Shown here piece after piece: positions 1 through 5,183 of a DNA stretch of 5,183 nt; within the stretch, counting starts at the first letter, position 1, and every line of letters starts with the position of its first letter. The notes beneath the pieces were generated by a model. It searched no databases and was not told where the DNA came from. It was given only the letters and a program-made list of their open reading frames with translations. The position numbers and the translations under genes are program-made. Source of the stretch: Desulfobulbaceae bacterium. GTDB lineage: Bacteria > Desulfobacterota > Desulfobulbia > Desulfobulbales > Desulfurivibrionaceae. The stretch covers positions 1-5,183 of the forward strand of contig PWOG01000068.1 of the NCBI GenBank assembly GCA_003557565.1. Direction: 5' to 3'.

Positions 1-1640
1 ATGACTGGGCGGTGGCCCGCCTGCGCCGTCGCAAGGGGCGGGAGGCCAAGCCCCTGGCGGTGATGATTCGCGATGCGGCCGCCGCCCGGGGGCTGGTGCA
101 TCTGGACCCGGAGGAGGAAAAACTGCTGACCTCTCCCGCCCGGCCCATTGTCCTGGCGGTCAGGCTGTCGGCCCCGTCGTTGCCGGTGGCCCCGGCGGTG
201 GCGCCGGATAACCGGCGCCTGGGCCTGATGCTGGCCTACGCTCCCTTGCATTACCTGCTGCTGGACGATGAACTGCCGGTACTGGTGATGACCAGCGCCA
301 ACCGCAGCAGCGAACCCATCTGCATCGCCAACGATGAGGCCCGGCGACGGCTGGTCGGCATTGCCGACGCCCTGCTGCTCCACGACCGAGAAATCGCGCG
401 GGGCAACGATGATTCGGTGGTGGCGAAAAATGAAAAGTTCCCGGTCTTCCTGCGCCGGGGGCGCGGGTATGCCCCTGGCCTGCTGCCCCTGGCCACCGAG
501 GGAGTGGAGTTGCTGGCGGTGGGAGCGGAGTTGAAAAACACCGTCTGTCTGGCCGCCCGGGGCCGGGCGGTGATCAGCCAGCACCTGGGGGATTTGCAGA
601 ACCTGGAAGGTTACCGGATGTTTTGTCGTACCATTGACGATTTGAGCGGGCTTTTCGCCATCCGGCCGCAAATGGTGGCCCATGACCTGCACCCGGACTA
701 CCTGGCCTCCCGCTGGGCCAGGCAATGGGCCGCCGACCGGGGCCTGCCCGCAGTGGCGGTCCAGCACCACCATGCCCACCTGGCCGCCTGCCTGGCGGAG
801 AACCATCACCGGGGGCCGGCTCTGGGGCTGATCCTGGACGGCACCGGTTATGGCCCGGATCACACCATCTGGGGCGGGGAAATACTGCTGGGCGAGGCCG
901 CCGGCTTCAGCCGCTACGGACACCTTGAACCCATGCCCCTGCCCGGTGGTGACCTGGCGGTGAAACAGCCCTGGCGCACCGGCCTGGCCTATCTGCACCG
1001 GGCCTTTGGCGGCGATATCCCCCCCTGTTTTGGTAAGCTGCCGCTGCCGGCAGACATTGACCGGACAGTGGCGGCCGGCGGCCGCAAGGCGGTGATCGAG
1101 ATGCTCAACGGTAACATTAACTGCCCGGTCACCACCAGCTGCGGCCGTCTCTTTGACGCGGTGGCGGTTATTGCCGGCGGTCGCCGGGAGATCAGCTATG
1201 AAGCCCAGGCGGCCATTGAGCTGATGCAGGCCGGTGGCGGCCTGGCGCCGCCGTCTTTTGCCTGGGAGCTGACCCACGCTGATGGGCGGCTGATCATGGC
1301 GGTCAGCCCGATGATCCGCGATATCGCCACAGCGGTGGCCGCCGGGGCGGGACCGGCGGAAATAAGTCGCCGTTTTCATTACAGCCTGGTAAAAATGTTC
1401 ACTGCGGCGCTGAACGAAGCCGCAGCGGAAACCGGGGTAAAAACGGTGGCCCTTTCCGGCGGGGTGATGCAGAATGAAGTGCTGCTGGCCGGCTTGACTG
1501 AAAGCCTGGAGAGGACCGGCTTGACGGTTCTGCTGCCCCAACGTCTGCCTCCCAACGACGGCGGTATCGCCTTCGGCCAGGCGGTGGTGGCCAGTAACCG
1601 TTCAGCAGCACCGCAGATTCGGTCAATCAGCCAGGCTTGA
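1..1640 (+). CDS. hypF: Carbamoyltransferase HypF, 5'-truncated by the window
   Basis: HypF makes carbamoyl-adenylate from carbamoyl phosphate and ATP and transfers the carbamoyl group to the C-terminal Cys of HypE, the first step towards the CN ligands of [NiFe]-hydrogenase. The reading frame is open from base 3 (Asp-Trp-Ala before the GTG at 12), and these residues continue the family pattern, so 12 is not the start. About 545 residues are visible of a usual 750-780; the acylphosphatase and zinc-finger domains lie upstream. The YrdC-like domain spans about 3-490, with TSAN at 291-302 and HDREI...DDSVV at 381-422. The Kae1-like domain follows, with metal-binding HHHAH at 765-779, DGTGYG at 837-854, CGRLFDAVAV at 1140-1169, SGGVMQN at 1455-1475 and PPNDGGIAFGQ at 1548-1580. 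The last 14 residues and the TGA stop lie inside a palindromic repeat, so the tail is not family-like. Confidence 0.96.
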   Translation, partial: DWAVARLRRRKGREAKPLAVMIRDAAAARGLVHLDPEEEKLLTSPARPIVLAVRLSAPSLPVAPAVAPDNRRLGLMLAYAPLHYLLLDDELPVLVMTSANRSSEPICIANDEARRRLVGIADALLLHDREIARGNDDSVVAKNEKFPVFLRRGRGYAPGLLPLATEGVELLAVGAELKNTVCLAARGRAVISQHLGDLQNLEGYRMFCRTIDDLSGLFAIRPQMVAHDLHPDYLASRWARQWAADRGLPAVAVQHHHAHLAACLAENHHRGPALGLILDGTGYGPDHTIWGGEILLGEAAGFSRYGHLEPMPLPGGDLAVKQPWRTGLAYLHRAFGGDIPPCFGKLPLPADIDRTVAAGGRKAVIEMLNGNINCPVTTSCGRLFDAVAVIAGGRREISYEAQAAIELMQAGGGLAPPSFAWELTHADGRLIMAVSPMIRDIATAVAAGAGPAEISRRFHYSLVKMFTAALNEAAAETGVKTVALSGGVMQNEVLLAGLTESLERTGLTVLLPQRLPPNDGGIAFGQAVVASNRSAAPQIRSISQA

Positions 1641-1701
1641 GTACCCGGTGTACGCGGCGCCTGGCTGCAAAACCTCATCTGCGGCACTGCTGAACGGTTA
1701 C
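1594..1701. repeat. Palindromic intergenic repeat, copy 1 (overlaps hypF 3' end)
   Basis: Terminal arms at 1595-1617 and 1678-1700 pair over 23 bases with two adjacent mismatches, and one more pair (G1594-C1701) adds to the stem. Beyond a one-base bulge at 1593 the stem could extend with GGCC (1589-1592) against GGCC (1702-1705). Inside is a perfect 9-base inverted repeat, CAGCCAGGC at 1628-1636 against GCCTGGCTG at 1659-1667. At the apex GTAC occurs twice (1641-1644, 1650-1653). A second copy lies at 3231-3341, sharing exact blocks of 17, 15 and 18 bases in the same order and orientation. It has no transposase and no T-run, so it looks like a REP- or MITE-like non-autonomous element rather than a simple terminator. 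I do not recognise the family. Confidence 0.85.
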
Positions 1702-1800
1702 GGCCCGTTTATCTACCGACCCTGGTGAACGGTGGCGGTGGCCGGGAACAAAGGGTGTTGATCACCGTAATGCGTCAACAACTACTAGCAAAGGATGTCC

Positions 1801-1834
1801 GGTCGGTGCTGTCCCGCTTGGTGCGGCGCCGGCC
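1801..1834 (+). other. Possible RNA hairpin in the hypC leader
   Basis: GGTCGGTGC at 1801-1809 can pair with GCGCCGGCC at 1826-1834 as RNA: nine consecutive pairs, two of them G-U, enclosing a 16-base loop. The stem ends five bases before the Shine-Dalgarno sequence GGAGGT at 1840-1845. It has no following T-run, so it is not a terminator by the usual criterion. In DNA this GC-rich, such a stem could arise by chance. Confidence 0.3.
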
Positions 1835-1853
1835 AAACTGGAGGTAACAGCCC

Positions 1854-2141
1854 ATGTGTCTGGCGGTGCCGGGAAAGGTGGTGGAGATTTTTGAGGAAAA
1901 CGGCCTGAAGATGGGGCATATCGACTACGCCGGGGCCCTGAGTCGGGCCTGTCTGGAATACGTGCCGGAGATCAGGGTGGGTGAGTATACCGTGGTCCAC
2001 GCCGGCTTTGCCCTTTCCATCCTGGATGAAGAGGAGGCGGCCAAAAGCTTTGAAGCCTGGCGGGAGCTCCAGGAGGCGGCGGCCCGCGAAGGGGTCGATC
2101 TTTTCGGCCGTCCTCTGGCCGATGCCGGAGACGAGGACTGA
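1854..2141 (+). CDS. hypC: Hydrogenase maturation chaperone HypC
   Basis: HypC is the small chaperone that binds HypD, carries the Fe(CN)2CO group and delivers it to the hydrogenase large-subunit precursor. The protein has 95 residues and opens with the diagnostic MCLAVPGK. Cys2, exposed after removal of Met1, is the essential iron- and HypD-binding residue. The small beta-barrel (OB-like) core follows, ending in the family motif VVHAGFALSILDEEEA. The last roughly 20 residues are an acidic, less conserved tail; total length is at the upper end for the family. The ATG at 1854 is fixed by MCLAVPG and by GGAGGT at 1840-1845, eight bases upstream. hypD begins 12 bases after the stop, so the two are almost certainly translated from one mRNA. 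HypC paralogues such as HybG share these motifs; with hypD and hypE adjacent, hypC is the best name. Confidence 0.97.
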   Translation: MCLAVPGKVVEIFEENGLKMGHIDYAGALSRACLEYVPEIRVGEYTVVHAGFALSILDEEEAAKSFEAWRELQEAAAREGVDLFGRPLADAGDED

Positions 2142-2153
2142 AAGGAGCGGTTA

Positions 2154-3236
2154 ATGTTCAAACACCTGGATGAATACCGGGATCCGGCCCTGGCCCGGCG
2201 TCTGCTGGCGGAAATCGCCGGGGTTGCCAGGGGGCGCTGGGTGATCATGGAGATCTGCGGGGGGCATACCCACGCCATCATCCGCCATGGCATCGACCTG
2301 CTTCTTCCCGAGCAGCTGGAACTGGTGCATGGGCCGGGCTGTCCGGTCTGCGTTACCCCGGTGGGCCTGATCGATAAGGCGCTGGCCCTGGCCCGGCGGC
2401 CCGGGGTGGTTTTCACCAGCTTCGGCGACATGCTGCGGGTGCCGGGCAGCCGGGAGAGTCTGGCTCAGATCCGTTCCCGGGGCGGTGATGTCCGGCCGGT
2501 CTATTCCCCCCTGGAGGCGGTCAACCTGGCGGCTCAAAATCCCGACCGGCAGGTGGTATTTTTCGCCGTGGGCTTTGAAACCACCGCCCCCGGCAATGCC
2601 CTGGCGGTGCAGCAGGCCGCTCGCCTGGAGTTGACCAACTTCAGCCTGCTGGTCAGCCATGTCCTGGTGCCGCCGGCCATCAGCGCCCTGCTGGCGGCCC
2701 CGGACAACCGCATCCAGGCCTTTCTGGCGCCGGGCCATGTTTGCACCGTGGAAGGACTGGAGGCCTATGAAGCCATCGCCGCCCGCTACCGGGTGCCCAT
2801 GGTGCCCGCTGGGTTCGAGCCGGTGGATATTCTGGCCGCCCTTTTGCTGTTGGTGCGCCAGCTGGAGGAAGGCCGGGCCGGGGTGGAAAACGAATACCGT
2901 CGCTCGGTACGTCCCGAGGGCAACCCGGCAGCCCGGCGCGCGGTGGAGCAGGTTTTCGAGGTCTGTGACCGCAACTGGCGCGGCCTGGGGGAGATTCCCG
3001 CCAGCGGTCTGCGGCTGCGCCCGGAATTTGCCGCCTTCGACGCCGAAAACAAGTTTGAACTGGAGGGGATCGAGGGCCGGGAAGCAACCATGTGCATCAG
3101 CGGGGCAATTCTGCGCGGCGAGCAAAAACCGCCCCAGTGCCCGGCCTTTGGCCGGGAGTGTACCCCGGCCAACCCCCTGGGGGCGACCATGGTTTCCAAC
3201 GAGGGGGCCTGCGCGGCCTACATGCACCGCCCTTAA
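2154..3236 (+). CDS. hypD: Hydrogenase maturation iron-sulfur protein HypD
   Basis: HypD is the 4Fe-4S scaffold on which, with HypC, iron receives CN from HypE thiocyanate and a CO ligand. The protein has 360 residues, close to the family's usual 360-375. EICGGHTHAIIRHG carries Cys35, and HGPGCPVCVTP carries Cys63 and Cys66, matching the conserved active and redox cysteines known from other HypD proteins. GFETTAP and PAGFEP mark the central domains. The C-terminal segment carries Cys314, Cys329, Cys336 and Cys353 in the pattern CISGAIL...QCPAFGRECTP...EGACAAY, the 4Fe-4S cluster region. All key cysteines are present, so the protein should be functional. The start is supported by AAGGAG at 2142-2147, just after the hypC stop. 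The last Pro codon and the TAA stop lie inside the left arm of repeat copy 2. It is soluble and cytoplasmic, with no signal peptide or membrane segment. Confidence 0.98.
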   Translation: MFKHLDEYRDPALARRLLAEIAGVARGRWVIMEICGGHTHAIIRHGIDLLLPEQLELVHGPGCPVCVTPVGLIDKALALARRPGVVFTSFGDMLRVPGSRESLAQIRSRGGDVRPVYSPLEAVNLAAQNPDRQVVFFAVGFETTAPGNALAVQQAARLELTNFSLLVSHVLVPPAISALLAAPDNRIQAFLAPGHVCTVEGLEAYEAIAARYRVPMVPAGFEPVDILAALLLLVRQLEEGRAGVENEYRRSVRPEGNPAARRAVEQVFEVCDRNWRGLGEIPASGLRLRPEFAAFDAENKFELEGIEGREATMCISGAILRGEQKPPQCPAFGRECTPANPLGATMVSNEGACAAYMHRP

Positions 3237-3341
3237 ACGTTCAGCAGCACCGCATCTTGCGGCGATCGGCCCGGCTTGCGTACTGGTGTACGCGGCGCCG
3301 TGCCGCTCACCACAACCTGCGGCACTGCTGAACGTTTAAGG
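3231..3341. repeat. Palindromic intergenic repeat, copy 2 (overlaps hypD stop)
   Basis: Terminal arms at 3231-3254 and 3318-3341 pair over 24 bases with the same two adjacent mismatches as copy 1. An inner 9-base stem, CGGCCCGGC at 3267-3275 against GCCGTGCCG at 3297-3305, has one mismatch. GTAC is again repeated at the apex (3280-3283, 3288-3291). Identity to copy 1 is roughly three quarters by eye. Exact shared blocks are at 3238-3254, 3285-3299 and 3317-3334. Two positions change in both partners relative to copy 1: C1598-G1697 becomes A3237-T3335, and A1629-T1666 becomes G3268-C3304. This argues that the folded form is maintained. The arm covers the last codon and stop of hypD without altering conserved residues. 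Confidence 0.85.
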
Positions 3342-3352
3342 CACCCCCCCGA

Positions 3353-3393
3353 GGGCTGTGGATGTGGAGCCCGTTTAATTTAATAATTTTTTT
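3353..3393 (+). terminator. Weak terminator-like hairpin with T-rich tail
   Basis: GGGCT at 3353-3357 can pair with AGCCC at 3368-3372 around a 10-base loop, followed by an AT-rich stretch with a run of seven T at 3387-3393. The stem is only five pairs and the T-run starts 14 bases after it, so efficient intrinsic termination is doubtful. Together with repeat copy 2 it is the only candidate for ending or damping transcription between hypD and hypE. Confidence 0.25.
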
Positions 3394-3395
3394 AA

Positions 3396-3445
3396 TTTGC
3401 CAAGCTTGCCGAAAAACTTCGGCCTTACGTGGACGTAATGGCAAA
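3396..3445 (+). other. Possible three-way-junction RNA fold in the hypE leader
   Basis: Three stems nest compactly. The outer stem is TTTGCCA at 3396-3402 with TGGCAAA at 3439-3445 (7 pairs). Inside it is GCCGAA at 3408-3413 with TTCGGC at 3418-3423 (6 pairs, 4-base loop), then TTACG at 3425-3429 with CGTAA at 3434-3438 (5 pairs, 4-base loop). The last stem touches the outer one without a gap. All pairs are Watson-Crick. I do not recognise a known riboswitch or ncRNA family. The region is non-coding if hypE starts at 3519. Confidence 0.35.
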
Positions 3446-3475
3446 ACATGGGGTCACCGGGCGTGTTGCCGTTGG

Positions 3476-3496
3476 CGGCGCGGCTTTGGGGCGCCG
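3476..3496 (+). promoter_or_regulatory. GC-rich hairpin just before the hypE ribosome binding site
   Basis: CGGCGC at 3476-3481 pairs perfectly with GCGCCG at 3491-3496 around a 9-base loop, and is followed by AAAATTTT at 3497-3504. It resembles an attenuator or terminator hairpin, but the T-run is only four bases and is preceded by four A, so termination strength would be low. It ends 11 bases before the hypE Shine-Dalgarno sequence and could affect translation instead. Confidence 0.3.
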
Positions 3497-3507
3497 AAAA
3501 TTTTACC

Positions 3508-3521
3508 AGGGTGATTTGATG
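3508..3521 (+). promoter_or_regulatory. Ribosome binding site and chosen start of hypE
   Basis: AGGGTG at 3508-3513 is a weak Shine-Dalgarno sequence, five bases before the ATG at 3519. It decides the start: the frame is open back to 3429, but the 30 extra residues there have no HypE character and cover leader hairpins. No in-frame ATG or GTG lies between 3519 and the conserved LAHG motif, so 3519 is the best start. Confidence 0.7.
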
Positions 3522-4631
3522 TCGTCGCAGATTAAACCGGAGAATTTTTCCTGTCCGTCGCCGGCGGCGGCCGATGCTGGTGTACAGCTGGCCCATGGTG
3601 GGGGCAGCCGGCTGGCCGCCGAGCTGATTGAACAGACCCTGGTGCCGGCCTTTGCCGATCCGGTGCTCTCCCGCCTGGAGGACCAGGCGGTGCTGGACTC
3701 GCAGCTGGCGCCGGGTGAGCGTCTGGCCTTCACCACCGATTCCTTTGTGGTTGATCCCCTGTTTTTTCCCGGCGGCAGCATCGGCGAGCTGGCCGTCAAC
3801 GGCACCGTCAACGATCTGGCCATGGGCGGCGCCCGCCCCCTTTACCTGTCGGTGGCGCTGATCATCGAGGAGGGCCTGCCCCTGGAGGATTTGCGCCGGG
3901 TGGTCGGCGCCATGGGCGAGGCCGCGGCGGCCGCCGGGGTCCGGGTGGTGACCGGCGATACCAAGGTGGTGGGGCGGGGGAGTTGCGATAAGATTTTTAT
4001 CAATACCAGCGGGATTGGCGCGGTCCCCGCCGGAGTTGAGCTTTCCGCCGCCAGTTTGCGGCCCGGGGACAAGATCATTATCTCCGGCACCATGGCCGAC
4101 CACGGAATGGCGATCATGAGCTGCCGCCAGGGCCTGAGTTTTGTCGAACCACTGGCCAGCGACACCGCGGCTCTTCATGAACTGACCGCCGCAATCATGA
4201 CCGCCGCCGGGTTGCCGCCCCAGCCGGAGCCCACCGCCGGGGATCATCCCCGGCCAGCCCTGCGGGCCATGCGCGACCCTACCCGGGGCGGCGTGGCGGC
4301 GGTGCTGACGGAGATGGCCCGGGCCTCCCGGGCCGGGATCGTGATCGACGAAGAAACCCTGCCGGTGGCCGCTCCGGTGCGGGGTGCCTGTGAAATCCTG
4401 GGGATTGATCCCCTTTTTGTGGCCAACGAGGGTAAATTGCTGGCGGTGGTGGCCCCGGAGGCCTCCGGGTCGGTGCTGCGGGCCATGCGGGCCCATCCCC
4501 TGGGCCGGCGGGCCGCGATCATCGGTGAGGTCGGGGCGGAAAATCCCGGCCTGGTGGCTCTGCGCACCCCCCTGGGCACCCACCGGATCATCGACCTGCC
4601 TACCGGCGAACTGCTGCCCCGCATCTGTTAA
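3519..4631 (+). CDS. hypE: Carbamoyl-dehydratase HypE
   Basis: HypE receives a carbamoyl group from HypF on its C-terminal Cys and dehydrates it with ATP to a thiocyanate, the CN donor for the HypCD-bound iron. From the ATG at 3519 the protein has 370 residues. It belongs to the PurM/AIR-synthase-like ATP-binding fold. Visible motifs are LAHGGGS (24-30, where many homologues have GSGG), FTTDSFVVDPLFFPGG, the metal/ATP segment NGTVNDLAMGG, VTGDTKVVGRG, SGTMADHG, MRDPTRGGVAAV, PVRGACEILGIDPLFVANEGKL, HPLGRRAAIIGEV and the diagnostic C-terminal PRIC with the acceptor Cys370. About 23 residues precede LAHG, somewhat longer than in many homologues. The catalytic end is intact, so the protein should work with HypF. 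The gap of 282 bases after hypD holds repeat copy 2 and a structured leader, so hypE may be partly uncoupled from hypCD. Confidence 0.97.
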   Translation: MSSQIKPENFSCPSPAAADAGVQLAHGGGSRLAAELIEQTLVPAFADPVLSRLEDQAVLDSQLAPGERLAFTTDSFVVDPLFFPGGSIGELAVNGTVNDLAMGGARPLYLSVALIIEEGLPLEDLRRVVGAMGEAAAAAGVRVVTGDTKVVGRGSCDKIFINTSGIGAVPAGVELSAASLRPGDKIIISGTMADHGMAIMSCRQGLSFVEPLASDTAALHELTAAIMTAAGLPPQPEPTAGDHPRPALRAMRDPTRGGVAAVLTEMARASRAGIVIDEETLPVAAPVRGACEILGIDPLFVANEGKLLAVVAPEASGSVLRAMRAHPLGRRAAIIGEVGAENPGLVALRTPLGTHRIIDLPTGELLPRIC

Positions 4632-4666
4632 TTTCCTGAATCGTAAGTGATCACGGGGGCAAAATG

Positions 4667-4717
4667 GTAAGCGCCCGCAGGGTGCCGCAGGTTGTGGTGA
4701 TCGGGACGGCTTCGTGT
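4667..4717 (-). repeat. Decayed partial copy of the palindromic repeat, inverted
   Basis: Bases 4682-4700 are an exact 19-base reverse complement of 3307-3325 in copy 2. Weaker similarity extends to about 4717 into the core. On the other side GTAA.CG..C.GCAG at 4667-4680 resembles the outer arm of copy 1. The partner arm expected further right, near 4768, is absent, so the element is truncated and cannot form the full hairpin. It lies between hypE and the TPR gene, in the opposite orientation to copies 1 and 2. Confidence 0.6.
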
Positions 4718-4756
4718 TGAATTGAAAGTCAACTGTCTGAGACGATGATACCCCTT

Positions 4757-4771
4757 GGAGAAGGCAATATG
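4757..4771 (+). promoter_or_regulatory. Ribosome binding site and start of the TPR protein gene
   Basis: GGAGAAGG at 4757-4764 stands four bases before the ATG at 4769, with GGAG eight bases away. An in-frame ATG at 4745 would add eight residues but has no good Shine-Dalgarno sequence. The 4769 start is preferred. Confidence 0.7.
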
Positions 4772-5183
4772 GATCCGGGATATTTTAGAATTTTTATTTT
4801 TTTATTTTTCGGCTTCTCTTTGGTGTTTCTCATGCTTTGGGGGTTGGGCGGCCTGGCAGCAGCTTTTGTCCTGAGTCTGGCTATGACGCCGCTGATTATG
4901 CTGATCACCATCAAGATCGGTGGAGTGGCCGGTAAATTATTTACCGGCGTCAACAGGGAGTGGGATCCCGAGGAGTTGCTGGCCATTGAGTTCAACAAGG
5001 TGCGTAGTGCTCTGGGGCACAAAAGATATGATGAGGGGTTGCGCCGGATCAACCAAATACTTCTGGCCAACCCCGACCACCCCGAGGCGCTTTACCTGAA
5101 GGCTCGGATCGTCTGGCAAGGTTTTCAGAACCATGGCTCAGCCGTCAGCTGCCTCAACAGGATTCTAACGGCGGCTGACCGGC
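4769..5183 (+). CDS. Membrane-anchored TPR-containing protein, 3'-truncated by the window
   Basis: An open frame of 138 codons runs off the right edge without a stop. Residues 6-48 are strongly hydrophobic: an aromatic-rich stretch (FRIFIFLFFGFSLVFLML), a Gly-Gly break at 27-28, then a second apolar stretch to about 48. This reads as one long or two short membrane helices, a signal anchor or hairpin. From about residue 66 the chain is polar and helical and fits tetratricopeptide repeats: RYDEGLRRINQILLANPDHPEALYLKAR has the small-residue and Pro spacing of a TPR, and a second, looser repeat (SAVSCLNRILTAAD) follows. Such proteins usually scaffold protein complexes at the membrane. No specific family, partner or catalytic residue can be named. 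The start codons are AT-rich (Phe, Ile, Leu), unlike the GC-rich hyp genes, though the soluble part returns to mixed codon use. A link with hydrogenase maturation is not shown by the sequence. Confidence 0.8.
   Translation, partial: MDPGYFRIFIFLFFGFSLVFLMLWGLGGLAAAFVLSLAMTPLIMLITIKIGGVAGKLFTGVNREWDPEELLAIEFNKVRSALGHKRYDEGLRRINQILLANPDHPEALYLKARIVWQGFQNHGSAVSCLNRILTAADR

Noticed and set aside
12..14. GTG at 12 as the start of HypF
   Set aside because: The frame is open upstream to the window edge and the preceding residues fit the family; a 542-residue HypF would lack its first two domains.
1757..1779. GTTGA...TCAAC inverted pair before hypC, with a similar pair at 4716-4733
   Set aside because: Five-base arms with different spacing (13 and 8 bases) are expected by chance; not enough for an operator call.
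1800..1825. Sigma-54 (-24/-12) promoter before hypC, as in some hyp operons
   Set aside because: The GG and GC pairs are not at the required spacing of ten bases; only loose resemblance.
1814..1834. Part of the hypC leader as another remnant of the repeat core (CTTG followed by GCGGCGCCG)
   Set aside because: The shared nine-base GC-rich string and CTTG are too short in this composition and no arms are present.
2151..3227. Long open frame of 358 codons on the minus strand opposite hypD
   Set aside because: It is a shadow of the GC-rich hypD gene: composition is Gly, Gln, His and Pro-rich with no family motifs, and hypD is certain.
3375..4583. Open frame of 402 codons on the minus strand opposite hypE
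   Set aside because: Low-complexity Gly/His/Gln-rich shadow of hypE with no recognisable domain.
4722..4751. TTGAAA at 4722-4727 as a -35 box for the TPR gene
   Set aside because: No acceptable -10 hexamer lies 16-18 bases downstream.
4729..5070. Minus-strand open frame opposite the TPR gene
   Set aside because: The + strand frame has a good ribosome binding site, a coherent membrane segment and TPR pattern; the minus frame shows none of these.

Overview
This window carries most of a [NiFe]-hydrogenase maturation locus, all on the + strand, in the order hypF (3' part only), hypC, hypD, hypE. It is followed by the start of a membrane-anchored, TPR-containing protein that runs off the right edge. 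Base composition is high in G+C apart from a few AT-rich non-coding patches. The Hyp proteins are bacterial in type. A sulfate- or sulfur-metabolising member of the Desulfobacterota (former Deltaproteobacteria) would fit, but this is a low-confidence impression and not something the sequence proves. No hydrogenase structural gene, hypA or hypB is visible.

Layout: bases 1-1640 are hypF from the YrdC-like domain to its C-terminus. A 213-base gap follows, then hypC (1854-2141) and hypD (2154-3236), which are tightly spaced and clearly co-transcribed. A 282-base gap leads to hypE (3519-4631). A 137-base gap leads to the TPR protein (from 4769).

Function: HypF and HypE together make the CN ligands of the active-site iron. 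HypF transfers a carbamoyl group to the C-terminal Cys of HypE, and HypE dehydrates it to a thiocyanate. HypC and HypD hold the iron, and HypD's redox cysteines and 4Fe-4S cluster help build Fe(CN)2CO before it is handed to the hydrogenase large subunit. The key residues for these steps are intact in the visible proteins.

The main non-textbook content is between the genes. Two copies of a roughly 108-111 base palindromic repeat sit exactly on the stop-codon ends of hypF and hypD. Their nested stems show two compensatory base-pair changes. The first copy encodes the last 14 residues and the stop codon of HypF. A third, decayed, oppositely oriented partial copy follows hypE. The hypE leader also holds a possible three-way-junction RNA fold, with a competing pairing and a GC-rich hairpin just before the ribosome binding site.
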